A DNA stretch of 64,000 nt from Mycobacterium sp. (GTDB taxonomy: Bacteria; Actinomycetota; Actinomycetes; Mycobacteriales; Mycobacteriaceae), in NCBI GenBank assembly GCA_003987775.1, contig RXJD01000014.1, forward strand, positions 1 through 64,000, written 5' to 3'. Below the pieces are notes generated by a model. The model ran no database searches, was not told where the DNA came from, and saw only the letters and a list, made by a program, of their open reading frames with translations. The position numbers and the translations under genes were made by a program. Of the stretch, positions 1-9,740 are shown piece by piece. Within the stretch, counting starts at the first letter, position 1. Every line of letters begins with the position of its first letter.

Positions 1-331
1 ACGGTCCGTAGCGCTTGAGGACGCTGTCGAGGTCGGTGCCCTCGATCATGCGCATCTCGAGGTACATCTGGCCGTCGATCTCGCCGTAGTCGTGGATGGG
101 CACGACGTGGGGTTCCTGCAGGCGACCGGCGATGCGGGCTTCGCGCTTCATCCGCTCGCGGAACACCGGGTCCTTGCTGAATTCCGCGGTCATCAGCTTG
201 ACGGCGACCGTCCACTCCTTGACGGTGTGCTCGGCCTCGTAGACCTCGCCCATCCCGCCGCGGCCCAGCAACCGCTTGAGGTGGTAGGGCCCGAACATCG
301 AGCCCACCCGCGAGTCTGGTGCCTCGCTCAT
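1..331 (-). CDS. pknH: Serine/threonine protein kinase PknH, N-terminal part (runs off the window)
   Basis: This is the first 110 residues of a Hanks-type Ser/Thr kinase; the rest lies beyond base 1. The glycine loop GRGGMGEV is at residues 23-30 and the ATP-binding lysine is K45 in VAVK. The stretch after it (REARIAGRLQEPHVVPIHDYGEIDG) is typical of mycobacterial PknH/PknD kinases. In M. tuberculosis PknH is a membrane sensor kinase that phosphorylates EmbR, and embR lies just upstream here on the same strand, which supports pknH over its paralogues. The start is the ATG at 329-331 and matches the N-terminus of PknH as I recall it. The extracellular sensor domain cannot be judged from this fragment. 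Confidence 0.9.
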   Translation of the reverse strand, partial: MSEAPDSRVGSMFGPYHLKRLLGRGGMGEVYEAEHTVKEWTVAVKLMTAEFSKDPVFRERMKREARIAGRLQEPHVVPIHDYGEIDGQMYLEMRMIEGTDLDSVLKRYGP

Positions 332-703
332 CGCTGATCCTCCTCAACCAACCCGAATCCCGCCGACACTATCAACAGCCTTCAGGTATCGCATGGAGCG
401 CAACCACCGGCCTCAGCAACCATGACGGTAATCGGGACGGTGGGCGCTTGCCAATAAGACTGCCAACACACCGACCCGAAAAACCGCACATTTTCCTGTG
501 GGGGTGACGGTACCGGTCGGCTCCGACAGGAACGCAATCGCCGTTGACCGCGAAAACGGTTGCGGCGAATGGTAATGCCCCCGCTGATGTGGCCGCTGGT
601 CACTTCGTTGCCGTACCGGCCGGCGCGGGCAGCCGCGGCCCGCCTCACTGCGCATCAAAGTGCTTGTGAGCCAGCCCCATTCACGTGCCAGCCGGCCACC
701 GGC
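332..703. other. Intergenic region between embR and pknH
   Basis: About 370 bases lie between the end of embR and the start of pknH. No frame here has a credible start, family motif or ribosome binding site. It presumably holds the pknH promoter, but I see no convincing -35/-10 pair. The gap means pknH is probably transcribed from its own promoter rather than only by read-through from embR. Confidence 0.5.
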
Positions 704-1864
704 TCAGGCCTGGGTGTGCGCGGCGATCTGGAAGGTGAACTCGTGGTCGCAGATCCGGATGTGGTCGCCGTCGTGAATGGTGGCGGCGGTGCGGATCCGC
801 TGGTGCCGCACGTGCACACCGTTGGAGGACCGCAGGTCGTTGATGATGTAGTTCGTCCCAGTGTCGACGATGACCGCATGGTGGCGGCTGACGTTCGCGC
901 TGTCCAGAACGATGTCGTTGTCGCTGAGGCGGCCGATCCGGGTCGCCGCCGAACGCAGCGGGTAGTCGCGCCCGGTGGCAACGTCGCGCAGGTACGCCGC
1001 CACCTTCTGAGTGGCGGCCATGGTGCGCTTGTCCAGCACGGTGACCGTTCCTACGGCGGTCACCTTGGCGTTCTGCTTCACGTCCAGGGTCTCCTGGCGC
1101 AGGATCTTCTCGTTGAGCGCCCGCAGCGTCGGGCCCGGATCGATCCCGAGGTCGTCAGCGAGCGTCGTCTTCACCCGGCGGTAGGCGTTGAGGGCGTCGG
1201 ATTGGCGGTCGGTGAGGTAGTACGCCGTGATCAGCTGCGCCCACAACGGCTCCCGGTAGGGGTGCTCGACGGTCAGCGCCTCGAGTTCGGTGATCACCGC
1301 CGATGCCCGTCCGCAGGCGATCTCGGCTTCCGCCTTGGCGGTGTGCGCGATGATCTTGTCCTCGACCAGGGCGGTGGCGAACGAGTCCACGAACGGGAAG
1401 TCCCGCAAGTCGTCCAGCACCGGTCCGCGCCATTCCTTGAGCGCCGCCGACAGATGCCGGCTGGCCTGTTCGAAGCTGCCCGCGGCGGCGGCATGGACAC
1501 CCGCGGTCTTCTCGGCGATGAACCGCCCGAGATCGCAGGTGTTTTCGGGGATGGTGAGCCGGTATCCGGGTGGTGCCGCGGCCAGCACCAGCCGGGGATC
1601 GACGCCGGCGGCGCCGACCAGCTTGCGCAGGTTCGACACGTAGGAGTGGATGCTGGCCCGCGCACCCGAGGGAGGCCACTCGTCCCACAGGGCGGTGATC
1701 AGCGTGTCGACTCCGACGGGCCGGTTCCGGTTGATCACCAGCATGGCCAGCACGGCACGCTGCTTGGGGGTGCCGAGGGAGACCAGGCCCCCGTCGATCT
1801 TCATCTCCAGCGGTCCGAGCACACCGAACTCGAGATGTGTGTCCATCATCGCGCTACCAGCCAT
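704..1864 (-). CDS. embR: Transcriptional regulator EmbR (SARP type with FHA domain)
   Basis: A 386-residue protein, close to the 388 residues of M. tuberculosis EmbR. The N-terminus (about 10-105) is an OmpR-like winged-helix DNA-binding domain, with LGTPKQRAVLAMLV and SIHSYVSNLRKL typical of SARP regulators. Residues about 110-280 are the bacterial transcriptional activation (TPR-like) domain. The last ~85 residues are a forkhead-associated domain with RIGR, SRHHA and SSNGVH, the phosphothreonine-binding motifs. In M. tuberculosis PknH phosphorylates EmbR, and EmbR controls the embCAB arabinosyltransferase genes, the ethambutol target. Adjacent pknH supports the same pairing here. Confidence 0.95.
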   Translation of the reverse strand: MAGSAMMDTHLEFGVLGPLEMKIDGGLVSLGTPKQRAVLAMLVINRNRPVGVDTLITALWDEWPPSGARASIHSYVSNLRKLVGAAGVDPRLVLAAAPPGYRLTIPENTCDLGRFIAEKTAGVHAAAAGSFEQASRHLSAALKEWRGPVLDDLRDFPFVDSFATALVEDKIIAHTAKAEAEIACGRASAVITELEALTVEHPYREPLWAQLITAYYLTDRQSDALNAYRRVKTTLADDLGIDPGPTLRALNEKILRQETLDVKQNAKVTAVGTVTVLDKRTMAATQKVAAYLRDVATGRDYPLRSAATRIGRLSDNDIVLDSANVSRHHAVIVDTGTNYIINDLRSSNGVHVRHQRIRTAATIHDGDHIRICDHEFTFQIAAHTQA

Positions 1865-2204
1865 TCCGGGTCCTCCGCGGTCGCCTGTGCCCTCCGATTA
1901 GAGGTGCCGGCACGGGACCTTCTTCCTTCATTATTGTGTCTTCATCGTTGTCGGTCTTGTAAGCCCTGGGTGCCGTACAGCTTGTTATTGTGCGGCATGC
2001 ACGGGTGAAGTTCGCGGATCCGGCGCTCCCGGCTGGTGCACGTCGCTAACCGCCGAGCTCTCCTCGATTGATTGAAAAGCCGTTCGCGCCAATGCGATCT
2101 TCCGGAACGCACGGCAATCATGCTGAAGCACAATATGATCCGCGGATCAGCACGCCAAAGCGGGCAGTCAACCGGATTGGTCGGCTGCCCGCGGAGGCAT
2201 CAGA
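1865..2204. other. Intergenic region upstream of embR
   Basis: About 340 bases between embR and the next secreted-protein gene. The embR-proximal part (about 1925-1990) is richer in A/T and may hold the embR promoter. The far end carries a strong hairpin listed separately. I see no supported gene; the small frames crossing it have no family motifs. Confidence 0.5.
2160..2192 (-). terminator. Hairpin terminator downstream of the C39-like protein gene
   Basis: GCGGGCAG (2160-2167) pairs perfectly with CTGCCCGC (2185-2192). An inner CCG/CGG pair extends the stem. It lies 12 bases past the stop codon of the minus-strand gene ending at 2205. There is no U-tract, which is common for mycobacterial terminators. 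Confidence 0.65.
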
Positions 2205-2915
2205 TCACTTGCGCGTCTCCTGGGTGACGCTCATGAAGTTGTGGCTGGTGGCCCATGCCTTGACGAACACGGCCATCGGGATCTGCTCGTCTTTGCCGTT
2301 CTTGCTGCCGCTGTCGTTGAGGTGCACGATGCCCTTGCCGGTGTCGACACCGGTCACCACCACGGCGTGGTCGGCGCGCGGCTGCCCGTCCTTACCGGTG
2401 TTCTCGATCGGCTGGTTCCAGATCATCTCGGCGTTGAGTCCGACGATGACGGCGTGACCGCTGCCGAGGTACTGCTCGAGGGCTTCCATGCCGGTGGCGA
2501 CACCGGTCTTGCCGGCCGTGTCCGCGTCGGTGTTGGTCGCGTGGATTCCGTAGTGCGCCAACAGGGTCGGCAGGTCGTCCGGGTCGGTGCCCATACCGGA
2601 GTTGGGGTCGTTCTTGTCGGCGGGCTTGACGTAGATCGAGCCCGGGTGCGTTGCGCTCGGGGTGGACTGGGCGACCTTGATGATGGACCGCTCCGAGGGC
2701 ATCTTGCCGGTGATCTGGCCGACCACATCGGCGCTGGACATGATGGCGCAGTCGTCGTAGTTCTGGTGAACCCAGTACTTGGCGACGGCGGTCGGGTCGC
2801 CGTACATGGTGCCCGTGCCAGCCTCGGCCGGGCCGGCCAACCCCAGCGCAATGACGCCGGCGGCGGTGGCCAGCAGGGCGGTCTTCGCGATCGAGGAGAC
2901 CTTGAGGCTCTTCAT
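2205..2915 (-). CDS. Secreted C39-like peptidase-family protein (Rv1268c homologue)
   Basis: A 236-residue exported protein. Residues 1-32 form a Sec signal peptide with a hydrophobic core (TALLATAAGVIALGLAG) and a likely cut after AEA. The mature part looks like the C39-like papain-fold family: a cysteine in NYDDC (C56), a histidine in RADHAVVVTG (H183) and an N/D pair in HLNDSGS (200-201) fit a Cys-His-Asp triad. The substrate is unknown, and many such proteins are uncharacterised. It occupies the place of M. tuberculosis Rv1268c. The start is an ATG followed by a basic n-region. Catalytic activity is inferred only from the spacing of these residues. Confidence 0.8.
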   Translation of the reverse strand: MKSLKVSSIAKTALLATAAGVIALGLAGPAEAGTGTMYGDPTAVAKYWVHQNYDDCAIMSSADVVGQITGKMPSERSIIKVAQSTPSATHPGSIYVKPADKNDPNSGMGTDPDDLPTLLAHYGIHATNTDADTAGKTGVATGMEALEQYLGSGHAVIVGLNAEMIWNQPIENTGKDGQPRADHAVVVTGVDTGKGIVHLNDSGSKNGKDEQIPMAVFVKAWATSHNFMSVTQETRK

Positions 2916-3026
2916 GCTCGTGTCCTTTGCTCTCGTGCTCCGCCTTCTGCGGAAGCCGTGCTGAACAAAGAATCGAATGGTGGCCTTTTTGTTATCTCTA
3001 CGGATTCTTGGAGTGACCTACGTGCT

Positions 3027-3395
3027 TCAGTTGCAGGCCCAGGTGTCGATGTAACCGCCCGGCAGCTTGCTCAAGGCGTCTTTCATCGCAGCGCTCAGGT
3101 CCGCCCCGGTGCCGCCCTTGTATTCGTGGTCCTTGGCCGCCACGGCCCCGCAAGCGGTGAAGGTGGTCAGGACCTTGCAGTCGGGGTAGGCGCAGGACTT
3201 CACGGCCGTCGCTTCGGCGGCGGCTTTGGTGGGGTAGGCGTGCGATCGTCCCCAAGAACCGTTGGCGGAGTAGGCGATCGCACCGTAAGAGTCGGCCGCC
3301 GCGGCGGTGGGCGCCAGCGTGATGGCAAGGGCGGCGGCGGCAGCCACGCGGGCAGCGGCGACCGCCAATCGCCGTCGACGGGTGGTCGTCGTCAT
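3027..3395 (-). CDS. Secreted DUF4189-family protein (Rv1269c homologue)
   Basis: A 122-residue exported protein. I chose the ATG at 3393-3395 rather than an upstream in-frame ATG that would run into lprA. It has an AGGTAGGA-like ribosome binding site and gives a twin-basic n-region and hydrophobic core ending TAAAADS. The mature domain has the DUF4189 pattern: YGAIAYSANGSWG, repeated alanines in AAAEATAVKSC, and four cysteines (KSC, DCK, FTACG and the final WACN) likely paired as disulfides. The molecular function is not known. It lies between lprA and the C39-like gene on the same strand, as in M. tuberculosis. Confidence 0.85.
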   Translation of the reverse strand: MTTTTRRRRLAVAAARVAAAAALAITLAPTAAAADSYGAIAYSANGSWGRSHAYPTKAAAEATAVKSCAYPDCKVLTTFTACGAVAAKDHEYKGGTGADLSAAMKDALSKLPGGYIDTWACN

Positions 3396-3424
3396 GGGAA
3401 GTCCTACCTTTCCGAGAGCCTGGG

Positions 3425-4171
3425 CTAGACGGGTTTGGTCGCGGTGACCTGTTTGCCCCAGTCGGACATGGTCAGCGTCACCGAAGTGTTTGCGGTCGGG
3501 GAGATTTGGATCTGCACCAGGTGAGAGGAACCGTCCGACGCGGTCCACACGGTGGTCGGCACCGTCGAGACGGTTTCGTCGGTCACCCGGGTGCCGGCCA
3601 GCGTCGCGATGTCGGCCGCTGACGAGTTGCCGGTGATCTTGGTGGTTGCGACACCGTTCACCTGCTGGCTGCCGGCCACGGCACCGTTCTTGAGGTTGGC
3701 CAGCAGGTTGGCCAGGCCTTTGTCGGGATCCAGCAGCACCGAGACGTTGTAGATCGAGGCGCCGTTGCCGAAGTCGGTGTACGTCCCCGGCTGTCCGAGG
3801 TCGGAGTAGAGGTGCCCGTCGACGAAGACGAATTGGGCTTCTTCGGCGTTGCTGCCCACCAGTACCGTGGCCACGCCTTTGGCGACCGTCTGTGGCGTAT
3901 TGGAGACGTCGCCGTCGAGCTTGGTCACTCGCATGTTGGGCACATCACCGTCGACTGCGACGGCGACGTGCATGCCGGTGGTCTTGCGCATCACCTCGGC
4001 GGCCTGCTTGAGCAGGGTCGCCGCCTCTCCACTGGTGGCGTTGGCCGTGCTGCCGGGACTCTTGGCGCCGTTCGACGGTTTGCTTCCGCATCCACCGACG
4101 GTGAGGACGACGGCGAACGCGACAGCGACTGCGGCGATCAGTTGCCGGTAGAGACGAGGCTTCATCGACAT
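3425..4171 (-). CDS. lprA: Lipoprotein LprA (LppX/LprAFG family)
   Basis: A 248-residue lipoprotein with lipobox VGGC, giving a lipidated Cys28. The mature part resembles the LppX_LprAFG family, whose half-barrel fold holds a hydrophobic pocket for acylated glycolipids: AATLLKQAAEVMRKTTGMHVAV near the start, VLVGSNAEEAQFVFVDGHLYSDLG in the middle, and a C-terminal VWTASDGSSHLVQIQIS. Relatives LprG and LppX carry lipids across the cell envelope, and LprA of M. tuberculosis is a TLR2 ligand. It sits downstream of an ABC exporter pair on the same strand, 80 bases away, so functional coupling is possible but unproven. Confidence 0.9.
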   Translation of the reverse strand: MSMKPRLYRQLIAAVAVAFAVVLTVGGCGSKPSNGAKSPGSTANATSGEAATLLKQAAEVMRKTTGMHVAVAVDGDVPNMRVTKLDGDVSNTPQTVAKGVATVLVGSNAEEAQFVFVDGHLYSDLGQPGTYTDFGNGASIYNVSVLLDPDKGLANLLANLKNGAVAGSQQVNGVATTKITGNSSAADIATLAGTRVTDETVSTVPTTVWTASDGSSHLVQIQISPTANTSVTLTMSDWGKQVTATKPV

Positions 4172-4251
4172 CTCCTATTGTCTGGCCCGACGGCCGACCA
4201 CCGAGCTTAGTGAGGCGGGGTCGATGTGGAGAGCCGTCTGAGCAGTCTGGC

Positions 4252-6153
4252 TCAGGCCCGGGTCATTTCGTAGTAGGCGCCGCGGCGTGCCAGTAGTTCG
4301 GTGTGACTGCCTTGTTCGACGATCCTGCCGCCCTGCACGACGACGATGCGATCGGCATCGCGAATAGTCGAAAGGCGATGGGCGATAATGAAACTGGTGC
4401 GATCGCGACGAAGTTCGCGGGTGGCCCGGGCGATCAGCAGTTCGGTGCGGGTGTCGACGGAGCTGGTGGCTTCGTCCAGGATCAGCAGCTGCGGGCGGGC
4501 CAGGAAGGCCCGGGCGATGGTGATCAGTTGTTTCTCGCCGACGCTGATGTTGCCGCCGCCCCCGCTGATCGGAGTCTGGTAGCCGGCCGGCAGCGTGTGC
4601 ACGAACCGGTCGACATACGCCGCCTGTGCCGCGGCCACGATCTCGGCCGGGCTGGCGTCGGGGCGGCCGTAGGCGATGTTCTCCTCGATCGTCCCGTCGA
4701 ACAGCCAGGTGTCCTGCAGCACCATCCCGATGCGGGAACGCAGCGCCTGGCGGTTCAGGGCCGCGATATCGACGTCGTCGATCAGGATCCGGCCGGAATC
4801 GACGTCGTAGAACCGCATCAGCAGATTCACCAACGTCGTCTTGCCGGCGCCGGTCGGCCCCACGATGGCGACCGTGCTGCCCGGCTCGGCCACCAGCGAC
4901 AGGTCGTGGATCACCGGATGGTCCGGCCGGTAAGCGAAACTCACGTGCTCGAACTCGACCCGTCCAGGTCCCGGCGAAACCGGCGTGGGTTGCCGGTCGG
5001 CCGGCTCCTCCGGCTCGTCGAGCAACTCGAACACCCGCTCCGCGCTGGCCACCCCGGACTGCAGGGTGTTGTACATCCCGGCGACCTGGCCCACCGGGGT
5101 GTTGAACTGCCGCACGTACTGGATGAACGCCTGAATGCTGCCCAGCGTGATCTGCCCCGCGGCGATCTGCAGGCCACCGACGACGGCGACCGCGACGTAA
5201 CCGAGGTTGCCGATGAAACCCGTTGCCGGCGCCACCAATCCGGAGAAGAACTGGGCGCCGAAGCTGGCCCGGTAGACATCGTCGTTGAGCTGGTGGAACT
5301 GTGCACGCGCGGCGGCTTGGTGGCCGAACGTCTTGACCACCGTGAAGCCGCTGTAGGTCTCTTCGATGTGGGCGTTGAGACGTCCGGTGCTGGTCCAGTG
5401 CGCCATGAACAGCTGCTTGGAACGCCGGGTGATCGCGCGGGTGGCCAACAGGGACAGCGGAACCGTGAACACGGTGATCAGTGCCAGCAGCGGCGAAATC
5501 CACACCATCATGACGAGCACGCCGAGCACGGTGAGAATCGACGTCACCAGCTGGCTGATGGTCATCGACAGCGAGGTCTGCATGTTGTCGATGTCGTTGG
5601 TGACCCGGCTAAGCAGCTCGCCGCGCTGTTGCCGGTCGAAGTAGGACAGCGGCAGGCGGTGCAATTTGTCCTCCACGTCGGCACGCAACCTGGTGATGGT
5701 CCGCTGCACGGTGATGTTCAGCAGCCGCGCCTGGCCCCAAAGCATCGCGGCGACAATCAGATACAGCACCAGTGCCAGCAGCAAGGTGCGTCCCACCGCG
5801 CCGAAGTCCACTCCGTGGCCGGGCACCACGTTCATCCCGGACAACAGGTCCGCGAAGGCGTTGTCACCGCGTGCCCGGGCCGCCGCCACCGCCTGGGCCT
5901 TGCTGATGCCCGGCGGCAGCCGGCGGCCGATCACGCCGTTGAACAGCAGATCGGTTGCGTGTCCGAGGATTCGGGGCACGACCACGCCGATAGCGGTTCC
6001 GACGATCCCGAGCGAGATGACGGCGACGCTCAACCCGCGATGCGGGGTCAGTCGTCCCAGCAGCCGGCGCGCCGATCCCCAGAAGTCCCGCGAGCGCATG
6101 TTGGGCGGCGCCGGGGCCGCGCCGCGGGGGCGTGCGCTCATCGGGGCGCTCAC
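4252..6153 (-). CDS. ABC exporter half-transporter, canonical ATPase subunit (Rv1272c homologue)
   Basis: A 633-residue type IV ABC half-transporter: an N-terminal six-helix membrane domain (about 45-370) fused to a nucleotide-binding domain. The Walker [10 protein letters not shown] is near residue 431, the signature is ISVGEKQ (near 535), and the Walker B is LLILDEATS with the normal catalytic glutamate. The GTG at 6151-6153 overlaps the upstream stop by four bases (GTGA); an ATG at 6141 is the alternative and would match the M. tuberculosis start better. It pairs with the upstream gene to form a heterodimeric exporter. The substrate is unknown; a lipid or drug is typical for this family. 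Confidence 0.9.
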   Translation of the reverse strand: MSAPMSARPRGAAPAPPNMRSRDFWGSARRLLGRLTPHRGLSVAVISLGIVGTAIGVVVPRILGHATDLLFNGVIGRRLPPGISKAQAVAAARARGDNAFADLLSGMNVVPGHGVDFGAVGRTLLLALVLYLIVAAMLWGQARLLNITVQRTITRLRADVEDKLHRLPLSYFDRQQRGELLSRVTNDIDNMQTSLSMTISQLVTSILTVLGVLVMMVWISPLLALITVFTVPLSLLATRAITRRSKQLFMAHWTSTGRLNAHIEETYSGFTVVKTFGHQAAARAQFHQLNDDVYRASFGAQFFSGLVAPATGFIGNLGYVAVAVVGGLQIAAGQITLGSIQAFIQYVRQFNTPVGQVAGMYNTLQSGVASAERVFELLDEPEEPADRQPTPVSPGPGRVEFEHVSFAYRPDHPVIHDLSLVAEPGSTVAIVGPTGAGKTTLVNLLMRFYDVDSGRILIDDVDIAALNRQALRSRIGMVLQDTWLFDGTIEENIAYGRPDASPAEIVAAAQAAYVDRFVHTLPAGYQTPISGGGGNISVGEKQLITIARAFLARPQLLILDEATSSVDTRTELLIARATRELRRDRTSFIIAHRLSTIRDADRIVVVQGGRIVEQGSHTELLARRGAYYEMTRA

Positions 6154-7898
6154 TGCACGCCTCCCACTGCGGCGCTCACCGATTGGGAGGCGGCGAACTC
6201 GGCGTAGGTGGCGCACCCGGTCAGCAACGCTTCGTGGCTGCCTGCGCCGACGATGCCGCCCTTGTCGACCACGATCACCTCGTCAGCCTGGGCGGCAGTC
6301 GAAATCCTTTGTGTGACAATGATGATGGCCGACTCGCCGGCCTCCTCGCGCAGACTCTTGCGCACCTGGGCGTCAGTGTGCACATCGAGCGCCGAGAACG
6401 CGTCGTCGAACAGGTAGACCGCGGGGCGGCGAATCACGGCCCGCGCGATCGCCAACCGCTGACGCTGGCCGCCGGAGAAGTTGATCCCGCCCTGGGCGAC
6501 GCGCATCTGCAGCCCGTGCGGACGCACGAATTCCGCTGCGGCAGCGATGCGCAACGCCTCCCACATCTGCTCGTCGGTGACGGGTTGTCCGGGCACCGCC
6601 CCATAGCGCAGGTTCTCGGCGACGGTGCCGGTGAACAGGTACCCACGCTGGGGTACCAGACCGATCGCTGACCACAGCCGCTCGGTGTCATAGTCGCGCA
6701 CGTCGATGCCGTCGATCGTGACGGTGCCGGCGGTGGCGTCGTAGAGGCGGCAGATCAGCGACACCAGCGTCGATTTGCCCGAACCGGTGCTGCCGACGAT
6801 CGCGGTCGTGGTACCGGGCCGGGCGGTCAATGAGATGTCTTGCAGCACTGGATAATCAGCGCCCGGATAGGTGAAGGTCAGGCCGTCCAGACGAACCAGG
6901 CCACGGATCGGATGCGCCGGGAACCGGGGCTGCGGCGGGCTGGTGATCGCGGGTTCGGTGCCCAGCACTTCGGTGATGCGTTCGGCGCACACCGACGCCC
7001 GCGGCAGTACCACCAGCGTCATCGTCGCCATCAGGACCGCCATCAGAATCTGGGCGAAATACGCCAGGAACGCAATCAGCGATCCGACCTGCATCTGGCC
7101 CGCGTCGATGCGCAGACCGCCGAACCAGATCAGCGCGACGCTGGACAGGTTGATGGTCAGGGTGGTCACCGGCAGCATCAGTGCCTGCCAGTTGCCGGCG
7201 CCCAGAGCGGCATTCGACAGCGCCATGTTGGCCCGGGCGAACCGGTCGCGCTCGAAACCTTCGCGAGTGAACGCCCGGACCACCCGCACACCGGAGAGTT
7301 GATCGCGCATAACCCGGTTGATGCCGTCGATCAGGCGTTGCATGCTGCGGAACATCGGCAGCATGTGCGAAATGATCCAGTAGTTGGCGGCTGCCATGAC
7401 GGGAACGCTGACCAGCAACAGCCAGGTCAACGCCGCCTCCTGGTGGATGGCCATGATGACGCCGCCGACGCACATGATCGGCGCGGTCACCAGCACGGTG
7501 GCGCTCGTCTGCACCAGGAACACGATCTGCCGGACGTCGTTGGTGCTGCGGGTCAACAGTGACGGCGCCCCGAAGCGGGCCGTCTCATGCTCGGAGAAAC
7601 GCAGCACCTGGTCGAACATGGCCGCGCGCAGGTCCCGGCCGAACCCGGTTCCGGTGCGCGAGCCGAAGTAGGTGGCACCGACCGCACACGCCGCCTGCAG
7701 GCCGGTGACCACCAGCATCACCACCCCCAACCGCATGATGGTGGTCGTGTCGCCCTTGGAGACGCCGTCGTCGATGATCGCGGCGTTGACGGTGGGAAGG
7801 TACAGCGAAGCCAGGGTGCTGATCGACTGCAGCACCATCAACACGGCCACGAATGCGCGATACGGCAGGATGTACTGGCGCAGCAGTGCCAGGAGCAT
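6150..7898 (-). CDS. ABC exporter half-transporter with degenerate Walker B (Rv1273c homologue)
   Basis: A 582-residue half-transporter, the same length as I recall for Rv1273c. Membrane helices fill about residues 15-300. The nucleotide-binding domain has Walker [10 protein letters not shown] (near 366), a canonical signature FSGGQRQR, and a Walker B reading [12 protein letters not shown]. The catalytic glutamate is thus aspartate, as in one subunit of heterodimeric exporters with one degenerate ATP site. The partner encoded immediately downstream has the normal glutamate but an altered signature, the expected complementary pattern. The two genes overlap by four bases, so translation is probably coupled. 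Confidence 0.92.
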   Translation of the reverse strand: MLLALLRQYILPYRAFVAVLMVLQSISTLASLYLPTVNAAIIDDGVSKGDTTTIMRLGVVMLVVTGLQAACAVGATYFGSRTGTGFGRDLRAAMFDQVLRFSEHETARFGAPSLLTRSTNDVRQIVFLVQTSATVLVTAPIMCVGGVIMAIHQEAALTWLLLVSVPVMAAANYWIISHMLPMFRSMQRLIDGINRVMRDQLSGVRVVRAFTREGFERDRFARANMALSNAALGAGNWQALMLPVTTLTINLSSVALIWFGGLRIDAGQMQVGSLIAFLAYFAQILMAVLMATMTLVVLPRASVCAERITEVLGTEPAITSPPQPRFPAHPIRGLVRLDGLTFTYPGADYPVLQDISLTARPGTTTAIVGSTGSGKSTLVSLICRLYDATAGTVTIDGIDVRDYDTERLWSAIGLVPQRGYLFTGTVAENLRYGAVPGQPVTDEQMWEALRIAAAAEFVRPHGLQMRVAQGGINFSGGQRQRLAIARAVIRRPAVYLFDDAFSALDVHTDAQVRKSLREEAGESAIIIVTQRISTAAQADEVIVVDKGGIVGAGSHEALLTGCATYAEFAASQSVSAAVGGVQ

Positions 7899-8068
7899 GG
7901 GGTAACTGTGTCACACCCGGTGGATGTAGTGCTGCGCACCAACAGACCCGGCCGGACCTGCGCGTTGTGGCGAAATGCCTGATCAGGTGGCGTGTCGGTG
8001 GTTGACCAGCAGGGCTGCGGCTACAGTGCATCGTGTGGAGCGGCAGCGGCCCAAGAGATGGGTGGGTA

Positions 8069-8641
8069 ATGGGGTGGGTCCCAGTGCGGCGTAAGTGGGC
8101 GGCGCGAATCGTGGCCGTTGGCGCCTCGGTGACTCTGCTGGGTGGAGTCACGGGTTGCTCCAATTCCGGCGACAACAAGCCCGGCGGGCCAGTTCCGTCG
8201 TCGTCGAACGGCGCCGAGGGCAAGCACGGCCCCTTCTTCCCGCAGTGCGGCGGCGTCACCGACGAGACGGTGACGCAGCTGACCAAGATCGCCGGGCTGG
8301 TCAACACCGCCAAGAACTCCGTGGGCTGCCAGTGGCTGGCCGGCGGCGGCATCTCGGGACCGCACTTCTCCTTCTCCTGGTACCGCGGCAGCCCGATCGG
8401 TCGGGAACGCAAAACCGAGGAACTCTCGCGTGCCAGCGTCGAGGACATCAACATCAACGGTCACGGCGGGTTCATCGCCGTCGGCAATGAACCGAGTCTG
8501 GGCGACTCATTATGTGAGGTCGGAATCCAATTCTCCGACGACTTCATCGAGTGGTCGGTCAGCTTCAGCCAGAAGCCCTTTCCGCCGGCCTGCGATATCG
8601 CCAAAGAGCTGGCCCGCCAATCGATAGCGAATTCGAAATGA
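8069..8641 (+). CDS. lprB: Lipoprotein LprB (DUF3558 family)
   Basis: A 190-residue lipoprotein. The signal segment has a basic start (RRKWAAR), a hydrophobic core and lipobox VTGC with lipidated Cys30. The mature part is a DUF3558 domain with FFPQCGGV, SVGCQWLAGGG, SFSWYRGSPIGRER and CEVGIQFSDD; conserved cysteines probably form disulfides. The function is unknown; the family is confined to actinobacterial envelopes. I chose ATG 8069; GTG 8084 would also preserve the signal. It overlaps lprC by four bases (ATGA), so the two are co-translated. The divergent ABC exporter gene starts at 7898, leaving a short shared promoter region. Confidence 0.9.
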   Translation: MGWVPVRRKWAARIVAVGASVTLLGGVTGCSNSGDNKPGGPVPSSSNGAEGKHGPFFPQCGGVTDETVTQLTKIAGLVNTAKNSVGCQWLAGGGISGPHFSFSWYRGSPIGRERKTEELSRASVEDININGHGGFIAVGNEPSLGDSLCEVGIQFSDDFIEWSVSFSQKPFPPACDIAKELARQSIANSK

Positions 8642-9180
8642 GCCGGCCGATGCGTGCCGTGACGGTGCTGATCGCGGTACTGATGGTCCTGACCGGATGT
8701 TCCAAATCGGTCGACGGCAAGGCCATGAAGGCCGGCGGCGCGGGTGTGCCGCGTAACGACAATTCCGAGCGGCAGTATCCGAACCTGCTCAAGGAATGTG
8801 AGGTCCTGACCACCGACATCCTGGCCAAGACCGTGGGCGCCGATCCGCTCGATATTCAGAGCACGTTCGTCGGAGCCATCTGCCGCTGGCAGGCGGCCAA
8901 CCCGGCCGGGCTGATCGACATCACCCGGTTCTGGTTCGAACAGGGCAGTTTGAGCAACGAGCGCAAGGTCGCCGAGGGGTTGAAGTATCAGATCGAGACC
9001 CGCTCGATCCAGGGAATCGACTCGATTGTGATGCGGCCCAACGATCCCAACGGCGCGTGTGGCGTGGCCAGCGACGCCGCGGGGGTGGTCGGCTGGTGGA
9101 TCAATCCGCAGGCGCCCGGTATCGACGCGTGTGGGCAGGCCCTCAAGTTGATGGAGCTGACGCTGGCGACCAACGCCTAG
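8638..9180 (+). CDS. lprC: Lipoprotein LprC (DUF3558 family)
   Basis: A 180-residue lipoprotein, the same length as M. tuberculosis LprC. The signal peptide ends in lipobox LTGC (Cys21). The mature domain belongs to DUF3558 like its neighbour LprB: ECEVLTTDILAKTVGADPL, AICRWQAANPAGLIDITRFWFEQGSL, and a C-terminal CGVASDAAGVVGWW. The start ATG at 8638 overlaps the lprB stop (ATGA). The pair probably arose by duplication and may act together in the envelope, but no biochemical role is known. In M. tuberculosis the next gene is Rv1276c; here a kinase cassette is inserted between them. Confidence 0.9.
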   Translation: MSRPMRAVTVLIAVLMVLTGCSKSVDGKAMKAGGAGVPRNDNSERQYPNLLKECEVLTTDILAKTVGADPLDIQSTFVGAICRWQAANPAGLIDITRFWFEQGSLSNERKVAEGLKYQIETRSIQGIDSIVMRPNDPNGACGVASDAAGVVGWWINPQAPGIDACGQALKLMELTLATNA

Positions 9181-9740
9181 TGTCGTGAATTGTTAATTCG
9201 TGAGCAGTAGTTGGCGACGGATTCGAGGATTTGGTCCAGCCGCGAGGCAACGGCCTAGGTTGCCTGTCGGGCATTACTGGCAGGTACGGCTGGACCGCAA
9301 TGCGACGTGAAGCTTTGGCGCACAGCGCTTCACGCAGACGCCGTCGCTCTGATGGTCGCATCCGCGGACTTGCCTTTACGCCCGTAGCCCACCCGGCCGC
9401 GGCCGTTACGACGCTGAGGGTGACATCGAGGTGGCAGCACCGACACGCCACCATCGAACTGCGTGCTTAACAGACAGGTTTCCGGCAGCGGGTAGGCCGA
9501 AGAGTGTGGCGGACAACGCGGCACACGGCAGAACCCGAGTCGAGAAAAGGAACGGGCTTCGACGCGCCATCTGTGCCTTCCTTGTGCGCGCCCTGAACGA
9601 TACATTCCTTCTCAACGTGCTGCCGGTTGGCGCTTGGTGTCAGCTCGTGTGTGCCACCGACGCACACACGAAGGCCAAGACTGCATCCCTGACCGACGGC
9701 CGGCCCTGAGGTCTTTTCCTGTGCTGAGGGAGGGTTGCTG
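9181..9740. other. Intergenic region in front of the inserted kinase gene
   Basis: About 560 bases between lprC and the kinase. Close to lprC it holds the left copy of a 22-bp inverted repeat (9196-9217). The rest (about 9218-9725) shows short open frames but no ribosome binding sites or family motifs that I recognise. The end, GAGGGAGGG just before 9741, is the ribosome binding site of the kinase gene. Confidence 0.5.
9196..9217 (+). repeat. Left terminal inverted repeat of the kinase cassette
   Basis: A 22-bp sequence beginning ATTCGTGAGCAG and ending TTGGCGA, 15 bases after the lprC stop. Its perfect reverse complement is at 11765-11786. The pair brackets one gene that is absent from the corresponding position in M. 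tuberculosis as I recall it. Confidence 0.8.

Noticed and set aside
560-2008. A 482-codon open frame on the plus strand opposite embR
   Set aside because: It is the complement of the well-supported embR gene, has arginine/valine/glycine-biased composition without family motifs, and is a GC-codon shadow.
4303-6207. A 634-codon plus-strand frame opposite the ABC exporter gene
   Set aside because: It is rich in Gln, His, Arg and Asp typical of antisense of high-GC genes; the minus strand carries clear Walker motifs.
7985-8040. A -35/-10 promoter for lprB (TTGACC and TACAGT)
   Set aside because: The boxes are only 14 bases apart, too close for a normal sigma factor site, so only the -10-like hexamer is plausible.
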